A DNA stretch of 64,000 nucleotides, from positions 1 to 64,000 of the forward strand of contig NZ_JAJTWU010000011.1 of assembly GCF_021353265.1 (NCBI RefSeq), read 5' to 3'. The notes beneath the pieces were generated by a model, which ran no database searches, was not told the DNA's origin, and worked only from the letters and a program-made list of their open reading frames with translations. A program made the translations under genes and the position numbers. Shown here one piece after another: positions 34,472-44,266 of this stretch; position 1 is the first letter of the stretch, and every line of letters starts with the position of its first letter. This DNA is from Pelomonas cellulosilytica (GTDB lineage Bacteria; Pseudomonadota; Gammaproteobacteria; Burkholderiales; Burkholderiaceae_C).

Positions 34472-35990
34472 GCCGCGCTGCCTCGCCTTTGCCCTGGTTG
34501 CCTGTGCGTCGATGGCGCACGCCCAGGATGCCGACCGCCAGGGCGGCGGCCTGAGCATCCAGCCGCGCTTGAGCGTGACGCAGACCTGGACCGACAACCT
34601 GCGGCTGGAAGCGCAGAACAAGGACGCTGCACTCATCACGACGGTGTCGCCGGGCGTGCGCATCGCCAGCAGCAGCGGGGCGCTGCGGGGCAGCCTGGAC
34701 TACTCGTTGGACGGCATCGCCTACCTCAAGACGGACCAGCCGGCACGGCTGCAGAACTCCCTGTCGGCCAACGGCCTGGCGGAGTTGGTGCCCGGGCGCT
34801 TGTTCGTCGAAGGGCGCGCGAGCATTGGCCAGCAAGACGCGTCGGCCTTCGGCGTGCAAAGCGCGCCCACGCTCGGGTCGCAGGGGGCGTTGAACAACCT
34901 CGCCAATCCCAACCAGCGCGAAACGTCCACGTTGTCTCTGTCGCCGTCGCTGCGTGGACGGCTGGGCGGCATTGCAAGCTATGAGCTGCGGGGGGACTTC
35001 ACCCGCACTGACGTGCGTGGCTCCAGTCTCGGCGACGCCCACGGCAGTGGCGGTACGCTGCGCATCAGTCAGCTGAATCCGGGCGTGACGGGCTGGTGGG
35101 TCATTGCCAACACGCAGCAGACCAGCGCCCAGTCCACCTCGTCCAACCGAAGCGACACGGTCAAGGCCGGCGTCGACTATCGCCCGGACCCGGACTGGTC
35201 GGTCGCGTTCAACGTCGGCCAGGAGCGCAGCAACTATCTCGGCGACGGCAACCAGGACGGTGCCACCGGTGGCGTCTCCGCGCAGTGGACGCCGACGACG
35301 CGCACGCGCATCAGCGGTGACTGGCAGCACCACAGCTACGGCGACAGCCATGGGTTCAACTTCGAGCACCGCATGTCGCGCTCGGTCTGGCGCTTCTCGG
35401 ACTCGGTGACGACGATGCTGGGCAACGTCGGGCCGATCGGTGGTGTGCGCAGCCTGTACGACCAGTTCTTCCTGCTCTTCGCCTCGCTGGAGCCGGACCT
35501 CGCCAAGCGGGACGTCCTGGTGCGGTCCTACCTGCAGTCCCAGGGACTGTCTCCGGACGCGCCGGTCGCCGGCGGCTTCCTGTCCAGTGGCCCCAGCCGC
35601 ATGCGCAGCCAGCAGGCCAGCGTCATGCTGCAGGGCGTGCGGTCCACGCTGTCGTTGCAGGCCGTGCGCTCCATCACGGGCCGGGTGGGTGACAACCAGA
35701 ACCAGGGCGACCTCGCCAACAACGCGCGGGTCGAGCAACGCTCCTACTCGATCTCCGCCAGCCATCAGCTGACGCCGCTGTCCGGTGTGTCGCTGACGGC
35801 ATCCCGCCAGGAAACGACGGGCGATGCCGCCGGCCAGCCCGCGGTGCAGCTGACCAGCCTGATCACCAGTTGGAATCTGCGCCTGGGTGCGCGGCTGAGC
35901 GTGCAGCTCGGTGCGCGGCACAGCCGCTTCGACGGTGTCACGTCCTACGCCGAGAATGCGGTGTACGGCAACCTCATCCAGACGTTCTGA
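34452..35990 (+). CDS. XrtA/PEP-CTERM system-associated outer-membrane beta-barrel protein (TIGR03016 type)
   Basis: This 512-residue protein has a signal peptide (MTRRRAEPRCLAFALVACAS, cut near AHAQ). A long alternating beta pattern follows with conserved SVTQTWTDNLRL near the start, and it ends in a terminal aromatic residue (NLIQTF) as in outer-membrane barrels. The family occurs in exosortase A loci between the kinase and ATPase genes, as here, and its role in export is not established. The ATG at 34452 overlaps the kinase gene by 20 nt; an ATG at 34443 is an alternative. The start lies next to the tandem repeat and has no clear ribosome-binding site, so it is probably translated by coupling. 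Confidence 0.85.
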   Translation: MTRRRAEPRCLAFALVACASMAHAQDADRQGGGLSIQPRLSVTQTWTDNLRLEAQNKDAALITTVSPGVRIASSSGALRGSLDYSLDGIAYLKTDQPARLQNSLSANGLAELVPGRLFVEGRASIGQQDASAFGVQSAPTLGSQGALNNLANPNQRETSTLSLSPSLRGRLGGIASYELRGDFTRTDVRGSSLGDAHGSGGTLRISQLNPGVTGWWVIANTQQTSAQSTSSNRSDTVKAGVDYRPDPDWSVAFNVGQERSNYLGDGNQDGATGGVSAQWTPTTRTRISGDWQHHSYGDSHGFNFEHRMSRSVWRFSDSVTTMLGNVGPIGGVRSLYDQFFLLFASLEPDLAKRDVLVRSYLQSQGLSPDAPVAGGFLSSGPSRMRSQQASVMLQGVRSTLSLQAVRSITGRVGDNQNQGDLANNARVEQRSYSISASHQLTPLSGVSLTASRQETTGDAAGQPAVQLTSLITSWNLRLGARLSVQLGARHSRFDGVTSYAENAVYGNLIQTF

Positions 35991-35991
35991 C

Positions 35992-37089
35992 ATGTACGAA
36001 GCCTTCTACGGCCTGAGCAGCAAGCCGTTCCAGCTCAGCCCGGATCCGAACTTCTACTTCGGCAGCAAGCAGCATCGCCGGGCCAAGGCGTATCTGGACT
36101 ACGGCGTGCTGCGCAATGACGGCTTCATCGTCATCACCGGCGAGATCGGTGCGGGCAAGACGACGCTGCTGCGCGGCCTGCTGGACAGCCTCAATCGCAG
36201 CAACGTCGTCATCGGCAACGTCGTCACCACGCAGCTCGACGCCGAGGACACGCTGCGCATGGTCGGCGCCGCCTTCGGCGTGCGCGTGAAGGACGCGACC
36301 AAGTCCGAGCTGCTGATGACGCTGGAGGCCTTCTTCGTCAACCAGGTCACGCAGGGCAAGCGCTGCCTGCTGATCGTCGACGAGGCGCAGAACCTGACCG
36401 CGCGCGCCGTTGAAGAGCTGCGCATGCTGTCGAACTTCCAGTTCGCCAACCAGTCGCTGCTGCAAACCTTTCTAGTCGGCCAGCCTGAGTTCCGCGGCAT
36501 CCTGCAAAAGCCGGAGATGGAGCAGTTCCGCCAGCGCGTCGCGGCCACGTGTCACATCGGCCCGCTGGACGAGGACGAGACGCAGCGCTACATGGAGCAC
36601 CGGCTCAAGTGCGCCGGCTCCACCGGCAAGCCAACCTTCGACCACGATGCCTTCCCGGCCATCTACAAGGCCAGCAACGGCATCCCGCGCCGCATCAACC
36701 GGCTGTGCGACCGCTTGCTGCTGCTGGGCTTCATGCAGGGGCGCACGCACCTGACGCTGGCCGACGTGAAGGAAGTGCTGCGCGACATTGCCCAGGAAAG
36801 CGAGACGCCGCGCAGCAGCGATGCGAGCGCGCTGGACAGCCAGCCGGCCCGGCTGCCGGACAGCCGCCCGATGCCGCTCGACAGTGCCCCCGGGGCGCTC
36901 GATGTCACTAAGCTCAAGCTGAGCGCTGCAGACGTGGAGGGCCTGTCCTCCGAGATTGCTGCGCTCAACGCCGACCACCACACCGACCGCCTGCAGCGCC
37001 TGGAGCGCAGCATGATGCGGTTGGAGCGCATCAACCTCCAGACGCTGGCGCTGCTGCAGAAGCTCGTCGACGCGGTCAAGCAGCATTGA
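35992..37089 (+). CDS. XrtA-associated ATPase (ExeA-like AAA ATPase)
   Basis: This 365-residue cytoplasmic ATPase has the opening MYEAFYGLSSKPFQLSPDP typical of ExeA/GspA-like proteins. Walker A is GEIGAGKTT (Lys56) and Walker B is LLIVDEAQNL (Asp130, Glu131). A C-terminal arginine-rich sensor region follows (SNGIPRRINRLCDRLLLLG). After about residue 270 a Ser/Pro-rich linker leads to a short coiled coil. It is the usual TIGR03015 member of exosortase A loci, with an undefined role in polymer secretion. The ATG at 35992 is 1 nt after the previous stop. Confidence 0.9.
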   Translation: MYEAFYGLSSKPFQLSPDPNFYFGSKQHRRAKAYLDYGVLRNDGFIVITGEIGAGKTTLLRGLLDSLNRSNVVIGNVVTTQLDAEDTLRMVGAAFGVRVKDATKSELLMTLEAFFVNQVTQGKRCLLIVDEAQNLTARAVEELRMLSNFQFANQSLLQTFLVGQPEFRGILQKPEMEQFRQRVAATCHIGPLDEDETQRYMEHRLKCAGSTGKPTFDHDAFPAIYKASNGIPRRINRLCDRLLLLGFMQGRTHLTLADVKEVLRDIAQESETPRSSDASALDSQPARLPDSRPMPLDSAPGALDVTKLKLSAADVEGLSSEIAALNADHHTDRLQRLERSMMRLERINLQTLALLQKLVDAVKQH

Positions 37090-37109
37090 CAGAAAGACGT
37101 GCCGTGCTG

Positions 37110-37997
37110 ATGCCCACCCGCACCCCATCCCCGCGCAATGCGATGAGCATCGACGTGGAGGACTACTTCCAGGTCTCGGCCTTCGCGCCCTACATCCGCC
37201 GCGAGGACTGGAACGGTCTCGAGTGCCGCGTCGAGCGCAACGTTGGCCGCATCCTCGCGCTGCTGGCCGACAAGGACGTGAAGGCCACGTTCTTCACGCT
37301 GGGCTGGGTCGCCGAACGGTACCCGCAGGTCGTCAAGGCCATCGTGGCCGGCGGCCACGAGCTGGCCAGCCATGGCTACGGCCACCAGCGCGCCAGCGAC
37401 CTCAGCCCGGCCGCCTTCCTTGACGACATCTCCCGCGCCAAGAAGCTTCTCGAAGACTTGGGGGGTGTGCCCGTCGTCGGCTACCGCGCGCCGAGCTTCT
37501 CCATCTGCAAGGGCAACCTCTGGGCGTTCGACACGCTGCGCGACGCCGGCTACCGCTATTCGTCGAGCGTCTACCCGATCGCGCACGACCACTACGGCAT
37601 GCCGGACTCTCCGCGCTTCGCCTACCCGGTGCGTGACGGCCTGCTGGAAATCCCCGTGACGACTGTGCGCGTGGCCTCGCGCAACCTGCCCAGCAGCGGC
37701 GGCGGCTACTTCCGGCTGCTGCCCTACATGCTGTCGCGCTGGATGATCCGCCGTGTCAACGAGGTCGACGGCGAATCGGCCGTCTTCTACTTCCACCCGT
37801 GGGAGATCGACCCCGGCCAGCCCCGCGTGGCCGGTATCGATGCGAAGACGCGCTTTCGCCATTACGTCAACATCGCCCGCACCGAAGGCCGCATCGCGCG
37901 GCTGCTGGAAGACTTCCGCTGGGGCCGCATGGACGAGATCTTTCTCGGCCGTGAGGCCAGCGCGCGTCCCGCCGCGCCGTCACTGAGTCCCGCCTGA
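37110..37997 (+). CDS. XrtA-system polysaccharide deacetylase
   Basis: This 295-residue NodB-type carbohydrate esterase has the catalytic Asp and metal ligands in MSIDVEDYFQVSAF and the His pair in GHELASHGYGHQRA. Late strands include GYRAPSFS and FYFHPWEIDP. It would remove N-acetyl groups from the polymer or its lipid-linked precursor. The start is uncertain: ATG 37110, GTG 37104 and TTG 37086 are in frame. It has no signal peptide in any version, which is common for the exosortase-linked family. It overlaps or abuts its neighbours and is followed without a gap by the FemAB-like gene. Confidence 0.9.
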   Translation: MPTRTPSPRNAMSIDVEDYFQVSAFAPYIRREDWNGLECRVERNVGRILALLADKDVKATFFTLGWVAERYPQVVKAIVAGGHELASHGYGHQRASDLSPAAFLDDISRAKKLLEDLGGVPVVGYRAPSFSICKGNLWAFDTLRDAGYRYSSSVYPIAHDHYGMPDSPRFAYPVRDGLLEIPVTTVRVASRNLPSSGGGYFRLLPYMLSRWMIRRVNEVDGESAVFYFHPWEIDPGQPRVAGIDAKTRFRHYVNIARTEGRIARLLEDFRWGRMDEIFLGREASARPAAPSLSPA

Positions 37998-39047
37998 ATG
38001 AGCGCGCCGGTTCGCATCGCGCGGCTAGCCGCGCAGGATCAGGCTGTGTCCGCTCGCTGGGACGCCTTCGTGCTCTGCCATCCGCAGGCCACGTTCTTCC
38101 ATCGCAGCGGCTGGCTGCGCGTCATCGAGCAGAGCTTCGGCCACCGCGGATTCTTCCTCTACGCCGAGCGTGACGGTGTCATCGAGGGCGTGCTGCCACT
38201 GGCCGAGGTCAAGAGCCGTCTGTTCGGGCATTCGGTGTCCAGCCTGCCGTTCGCCGTCTACGGCGGCGTGGCCGCGCTGAACGATGAGGCGGCCGCGGCG
38301 CTGGAGGCCGAGGCCGAGAAGGTCGCGCGGGGGCAGGGCGCCGAGCACCTGGAGTACCGCAACCTCGGCCCGGTCCGCCACGCCGACTGGCCGCGCCAGG
38401 ACCTCTACGTGACCTTCCGCAAGGAGATCCTTCCGGAGGAAGAAGCCAACATGCTGGCCATCCCGCGCAAGCAGCGCGCGATGGTGCGCAAGGGCATCAA
38501 GAACGGATTGCGCGCCGACATCGACGCCAACGTCGACCGCTTCTTCGACCTCTATGCCGACAACGTGCACCGCCACGGCACGCCGGCCATGCCCAAGAAG
38601 TACTTCCAGGCGCTGCTGGACGAGTTCGGCGCCGACGCCGAAGTGCTGACGGTGACCGCACCGGATGGCAAGCCGTTGTCGTCGGTGCTGACCTTCTATT
38701 TCCGCGACGAGTGTCTGCCGTACTACGCCGGCGACGACGAGGCAGCCCGCGACCTCGCTGCCAACGACTTCAAGTACTGGGAGCTGATGCGCCGGGCCTG
38801 CGCGCGCGGGCTCAAGGTGTTCGACTACGGGCGAAGCAAGCAAGGCACGGGCTCGTTCTCGTTCAAGAAGAACTGGGGCTTCGAGCCTCAGCCGCTGAGC
38901 TACGAGTACCGTCTGTTCAAGCGCGATGCGATTCCGCAGAACAACCCGAACAACCCGAAGTACCAGCTGATGATCAAGGCCTGGCGCAGGCTGCCCATCG
39001 GCGTCGCGAACTGGCTGGGGCCTTTCATCGTCAAGAACCTCGGATGA
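37998..39047 (+). CDS. FemAB-family XrtA/PEP-CTERM system protein
   Basis: This 349-residue protein has two GNAT-like subdomains of the FemAB type. Visible segments are HPQATFFHRSGWLRVIEQ and FGHRGFFLYAERDGVIEG in the first, and LSSVLTFYFRDECLPYY and FKYWELMRRACARGLKVFDYG in the second. FemAB proteins transfer aminoacyl groups from tRNA, but in exosortase loci the acceptor is unknown and may be a sugar amine exposed by the neighbouring deacetylase, which is an inference. The ATG follows the deacetylase stop directly. Confidence 0.88.
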   Translation: MSAPVRIARLAAQDQAVSARWDAFVLCHPQATFFHRSGWLRVIEQSFGHRGFFLYAERDGVIEGVLPLAEVKSRLFGHSVSSLPFAVYGGVAALNDEAAAALEAEAEKVARGQGAEHLEYRNLGPVRHADWPRQDLYVTFRKEILPEEEANMLAIPRKQRAMVRKGIKNGLRADIDANVDRFFDLYADNVHRHGTPAMPKKYFQALLDEFGADAEVLTVTAPDGKPLSSVLTFYFRDECLPYYAGDDEAARDLAANDFKYWELMRRACARGLKVFDYGRSKQGTGSFSFKKNWGFEPQPLSYEYRLFKRDAIPQNNPNNPKYQLMIKAWRRLPIGVANWLGPFIVKNLG

Positions 39048-39057
39048 GCCTGGGGTC

Positions 39058-40257
39058 ATGAAGATCCTCTACCTCGTCCACCGCCTGCCTTACCCGCCCA
39101 ACAAGGGCGACAAGGTGCGCTCCTACCACCTGCTCAGGCATCTGGCGGCCCGGCACGAGGTGCACCTCGGCACGTTCATCGATGATCCGGACGACGAGCA
39201 GCACCTGCCGCGTGTGCAGGCGCTGTGCGCCGGCGTGCATGCCGCGCGGCTGAACCCGCGCACCGCCAAGCTGCTGAGCCTGCGCGGCCTGCTCAGCGGC
39301 GAGGCGCTGAGCCTGCCGTACTACCGCGATGCCGGCCTGCAGACTTGGGTGGACGATGTGGCGGCGCGTGTGCGGTTCGATGCCGTCGTCGTCTTCAGCG
39401 GCGTCATGGCGCAGTACACGACGGGGCTCGAAGGCGTCAGGACGCTGGTGGACTTCGTCGATGTCGACTCCGCGAAATGGCGTGATTACGCGCCCGAGCA
39501 TGCCTGGCCGCTGTCCTGGCTGTACCGGCGCGAGTTCGGCCGGCTGCTGTCCTTCGAGCAGCGCGTGGCGGAGGCTGCGGACTGCAGCTTCCTGTCGACG
39601 CACAAGGAGGTGGAGCTGTTCCGCCAGCTCAGCCCCGGGCGGCGCTTCGACATGGAGCCGCTGCTCAATGGCGTGGACGCCGGGTTCTTCACGCCCGACC
39701 CTGCACGGCCCAACCCTTTTGCCGCGGGCGAGTTGCCGCTGGTGTTCACCGGCGCGATGGACTACTGGCCCAACGTCGATGCGGTGACCTGGTTCGTCGC
39801 CGACATGCTGCCGGCCTTGCGCGAGCGCTTCCCGGCGCTGCGCCTGCACATCGTCGGCCGCAGCCCGGCGCCGGCCGTGCAGGCGCTGGCCAGTGGTGCG
39901 GTCAACGTGACGGGCACGGTGCCCGACGTGCGGCCCTACCTGCAGTACGCGGCCGCGGTCGTCGCGCCGCTGCGTCTCGCGCGGGGCATCCAGAACAAGG
40001 TGCTGGAGGCGATGGCCATGGCCCGGCCCGTCGTCGCTGCGGGCAGCTGCGTCCGCGCGATCGCCGGGCGCGCGGTGCCGGGCCTGCTGGCGGCGGAAGA
40101 CGCGGCGGGTTATGTCGAGGCCGTCGCCGGGCTGTTGTCGGACCGCAATGCCGCCGACGCGGCCGGCCGTGGCGCGCGTGAGTTCGTGCTGCGCGACTAC
40201 AGCTGGGACGCTCACCTCGCCAGCCTGGACCGCCACCTGGAGGCCACGCCGTGCTGA
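39058..40257 (+). CDS. XrtA/PEP-CTERM system glycosyltransferase (TIGR03087 type)
   Basis: This 399-residue GT-B glycosyltransferase begins MKILYLVHRLPYPPNKGDKV with the nucleotide-sugar domain in the C-terminal half (LVFTGAMDYWPNVDAVTWF, and RGIQNKVLEAMAMARPVV with the donor-binding Glu). This sub-family lies next to the exosortase gene in most XrtA loci. It would add a sugar to the lipid-linked repeat unit at the cytoplasmic face. It overlaps the exosortase gene by 7 nt. The donor is unknown. Confidence 0.9.
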   Translation: MKILYLVHRLPYPPNKGDKVRSYHLLRHLAARHEVHLGTFIDDPDDEQHLPRVQALCAGVHAARLNPRTAKLLSLRGLLSGEALSLPYYRDAGLQTWVDDVAARVRFDAVVVFSGVMAQYTTGLEGVRTLVDFVDVDSAKWRDYAPEHAWPLSWLYRREFGRLLSFEQRVAEAADCSFLSTHKEVELFRQLSPGRRFDMEPLLNGVDAGFFTPDPARPNPFAAGELPLVFTGAMDYWPNVDAVTWFVADMLPALRERFPALRLHIVGRSPAPAVQALASGAVNVTGTVPDVRPYLQYAAAVVAPLRLARGIQNKVLEAMAMARPVVAAGSCVRAIAGRAVPGLLAAEDAAGYVEAVAGLLSDRNAADAAGRGAREFVLRDYSWDAHLASLDRHLEATPC

Positions 40258-41813
40258 ACCTGCCCGCGCCCTGGCGGCTGCCGTTGCTCGCGCTTGCGCT
40301 GGCCTGGCTGGCCCTGGCGGTCGTCTATCACGACACCGGCGCCGCCATGGTGCTGATCTGGAACCGCTCGGAGACCTTCGCCCACGCCTGGGTCGTTCCG
40401 CCGCTGTCGGCGTGGCTGGTCTGGCGGCGCCGCGCCGACCTGGCCGTCCTCGTGCCGACGCCGGCGCCGCGCTGGCTGTGGGGGCTGCTGCCGGTGGGCC
40501 TGCTGTGGCTGCTGGGCGAGCTGGCGGCCGTCAACGCCGCCACGCAGTTCGCGCTGATGGGCCTGTTCGTGCTGGCCGTGCCGGCGCTGCTGGGCACCGA
40601 GGTCGCCCGGCGCATCGCCTTCCCGCTGGGCTTCCTGTTCTTCGCCGTGCCGTTCGGCGATTTCCTGACGCCCTGGCTCATCGAACGCACGGCGGATTTC
40701 ACCGTCGCCGCGGTGCGGCTGTCCGGCATCCCGGTGTTCCGCGAAGGCACGCAGTTCATCATTCCGTCGGGCGCCTGGTCCGTCGTCGAGGCCTGCAGCG
40801 GCATCCGCTACCTGATGGCCTCGGTCATGGTGGGCACGCTGTTCGCGTACCTGAACTATCGCAGCCTGGCGCGCCGCTGGGCCTTCGTCGGCGTGGCCAT
40901 CCTGACGCCGCTGGTGGCCAACTGGCTGCGCGCCTACATGATCGTCATGCTGGGCCACCTGTCTGGCAACAAGCTCGCCGTCGGCGTGGACCACATCATC
41001 TATGGCTGGGTGTTCTTCGGCATCATCATGCTGGCGATGTTCATGGTCGGCGCGCGCTGGGCGCAGGCCGATGCGCCGCACGAGCCCGCGCCGGCGCTTG
41101 GCCAAGAGGCGGTTGCCGCGCCGCGGCTGGCGGTGCTGGCCGCGCTGAGCATCGCGCTGATGGCGGTGCCCGCCGTGCTGCACCAACAATCCGCCCGTGG
41201 CGTGTTGCCTGGCCGACCCGTGCTGGCCGCGCCCGCCTTGCCGGGCTGGCAATGGCAGGACGGCCCGCTGTCGGCCTGGGAGCCGGCCTTCAGCGGCGCG
41301 GCCGCCGTGCTGCATGGTCGTTTCGAGCCCGTGGACGGCGGCGCGCCGGTCGGCGTCTACATCGGCTACTACCGCCAGCAGCGCCCGGGGCACCAGCTCA
41401 TCACTTCGGTCAACCAGTTGGTCGCCGGTGGCGAGGGCGAAACCAGCTGGGCGCTCACCGTGGCCGGCAGCGCCGAGCTGAAAAACGGCCAGCCCTGGCG
41501 CACCGCCGAACTGCGTGGCCAGGCGCTGAGCCGCGTCGCCGCCGGCGGCGACCTCGCTCCGCGGCTGCGCGTCTGGCAGACGTACTGGATAAATGGCCGC
41601 CTGATGACCAGCGACTGGCAGGCCAAGCTGCGCGGTGTCTGGGGCCGGCTGCTGGAGCAGGGCGACGATGCCGCCGTCCTCATCGTCTACGCCGACAAGG
41701 CTGCGGCTGGCGCGGACGATGCCCGCCTGCGCGCCTTCCTGCATCAGCACGGCGCCGCGCTGGATGCCGCGCTGGCGCAGACGCGCGACCGCATCGCGAC
41801 CCCGGCGCGGTGA
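40251..41813 (+). CDS. xrtA: Exosortase A fused to EpsI domain
   Basis: This 520-residue protein has about eight membrane helices (1-280) with the three exosortase active-site residues: Cys182 in VEACSGIRYLM, Arg227 in NWLRAYMIV and His248 in VDHIIYGW. A soluble EpsI-type domain (DUF3485, about 300-515) follows. It is a membrane transpeptidase-like enzyme that cuts PEP-CTERM sorting signals. It starts at a GTG overlapping the preceding gene by 7 nt. The EpsI part is a separate gene in some species; here it is fused. Its likely substrate in this window is the protein at 27292, and others are expected elsewhere in the genome. Confidence 0.95.
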   Translation: MLNLPAPWRLPLLALALAWLALAVVYHDTGAAMVLIWNRSETFAHAWVVPPLSAWLVWRRRADLAVLVPTPAPRWLWGLLPVGLLWLLGELAAVNAATQFALMGLFVLAVPALLGTEVARRIAFPLGFLFFAVPFGDFLTPWLIERTADFTVAAVRLSGIPVFREGTQFIIPSGAWSVVEACSGIRYLMASVMVGTLFAYLNYRSLARRWAFVGVAILTPLVANWLRAYMIVMLGHLSGNKLAVGVDHIIYGWVFFGIIMLAMFMVGARWAQADAPHEPAPALGQEAVAAPRLAVLAALSIALMAVPAVLHQQSARGVLPGRPVLAAPALPGWQWQDGPLSAWEPAFSGAAAVLHGRFEPVDGGAPVGVYIGYYRQQRPGHQLITSVNQLVAGGEGETSWALTVAGSAELKNGQPWRTAELRGQALSRVAAGGDLAPRLRVWQTYWINGRLMTSDWQAKLRGVWGRLLEQGDDAAVLIVYADKAAAGADDARLRAFLHQHGAALDAALAQTRDRIATPAR

Positions 41814-41859
41814 CAATCGGCGCCCACCTCAAGTTCGACCCGCAACGACACAGACAACC

Positions 41860-43140
<1,281 letters not shown>

Positions 43141-43144
43141 GGTC

Positions 43145-44266
43145 GTGAGCGACTCCCGGCCGCTCGTCGTCCACCTGCTGCACCGCTTCGACACCGGCGG
43201 GCTGGAGAACGGCGTCGTCAACGTCATCAACCACCTGCCGGCCTTCCGGCATGCGGTGGTGGCGGTGACGGAGATCACGAGCTTCAAGGAGCGCGTGAAA
43301 GCGCCGGGCACGCAATTCATCGCACTGCACAAGCCGCCCGGCCAAGGCTTCTGGCTCTATCCGCGCGTCTATCGCCTGCTGCGCGAGCTGCGGCCGTCCG
43401 TCGTGCACACGCGCAACCTGGGCGCGATGGAATTCCAGCTGCCGGCCTGGGCCGCGCGCGTGCCGCTGCGCGTCCACAGCGAGCATGGCTGGGACACCAA
43501 CGACCTCGGCGGCGTCAGCGTCGCCAACCAGCGCCTGCGGCGCCTGTACGGCCTGCGCACGCAGCGCTTCGTCGCACTGTCGCGTGCCATCGAGACCTAC
43601 CTGACGGGGCCGGTCGGCTTCCCTCGCGAGCGCGTTTTGCGCATCTGCAATGGAGTCGACACGCAGCGCTTCGCGCCCGCCACGCAACGGGCGCCCGAGG
43701 CCTGGCCGTACCGCCGCGGCGAGCACCTCGTCATCGGCGCGGTGGGCCGCATGCAGGCGGTGAAGGATCCGCTGAACCTAGTCGACGCCTTCCTGCGCCT
43801 GCGCGCGCTATGCCCTGCGGACTGGCTGCGCCTGCGGCTCGTGATGCTCGGCGGCGGACCGCTGCTGGAAGCCGCCCGGCAACGCTTGGCCGAGGCCGGC
43901 GCGGCGGATCAGGCCTGGCTGCCTGGCGACCGCAGTGACGTGGCGCAGCTGCTGCCCCATGTCGACATCTTTGCGCTGCCGTCCCGGGCCGAAGGTATCA
44001 GCAACACGCTGTTGGAAGCGATGGCCTGCGGTTGCGCGCCAGTGGCGACCGACGTCGGCGGCAACCCGGAGCTGGTGGACGATGGCGCCAACGGCCTGCT
44101 CGTGCCCGCGCAGGACAGTGCGGCACTGGCCGGGGCGCTGGCGCGCGTCGTGTCCGAGCCGGGGCTGCGCGAACGCCTGGCCGCGGCCTCGCTCGCCCGC
44201 GTGCGGGCCGAGTTCAGCCTGGGCGGCATGATCGCCGCCTACGGTGCCTTGTACGCCAGCTCGTAG
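43145..44266 (+). CDS. XrtA/PEP-CTERM system glycosyltransferase (TIGR03088 type)
   Basis: This 373-residue GT4-family glycosyltransferase has VVHLLHRFDTGGLENGVVN at the start and HSEHGWDTNDLGG in the acceptor domain. The C-terminal donor site has SRAEGISNTLLEAMACG with the conserved Glu residues. The GTG at 43145, 4 nt after the previous stop, is preferred to a longer extension that would overlap that gene. Its 3' end overlaps the convergent membrane-protein gene by 28 nt. It probably extends the repeat unit. Confidence 0.9.
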   Translation: MSDSRPLVVHLLHRFDTGGLENGVVNVINHLPAFRHAVVAVTEITSFKERVKAPGTQFIALHKPPGQGFWLYPRVYRLLRELRPSVVHTRNLGAMEFQLPAWAARVPLRVHSEHGWDTNDLGGVSVANQRLRRLYGLRTQRFVALSRAIETYLTGPVGFPRERVLRICNGVDTQRFAPATQRAPEAWPYRRGEHLVIGAVGRMQAVKDPLNLVDAFLRLRALCPADWLRLRLVMLGGGPLLEAARQRLAEAGAADQAWLPGDRSDVAQLLPHVDIFALPSRAEGISNTLLEAMACGCAPVATDVGGNPELVDDGANGLLVPAQDSAALAGALARVVSEPGLRERLAAASLARVRAEFSLGGMIAAYGALYASS

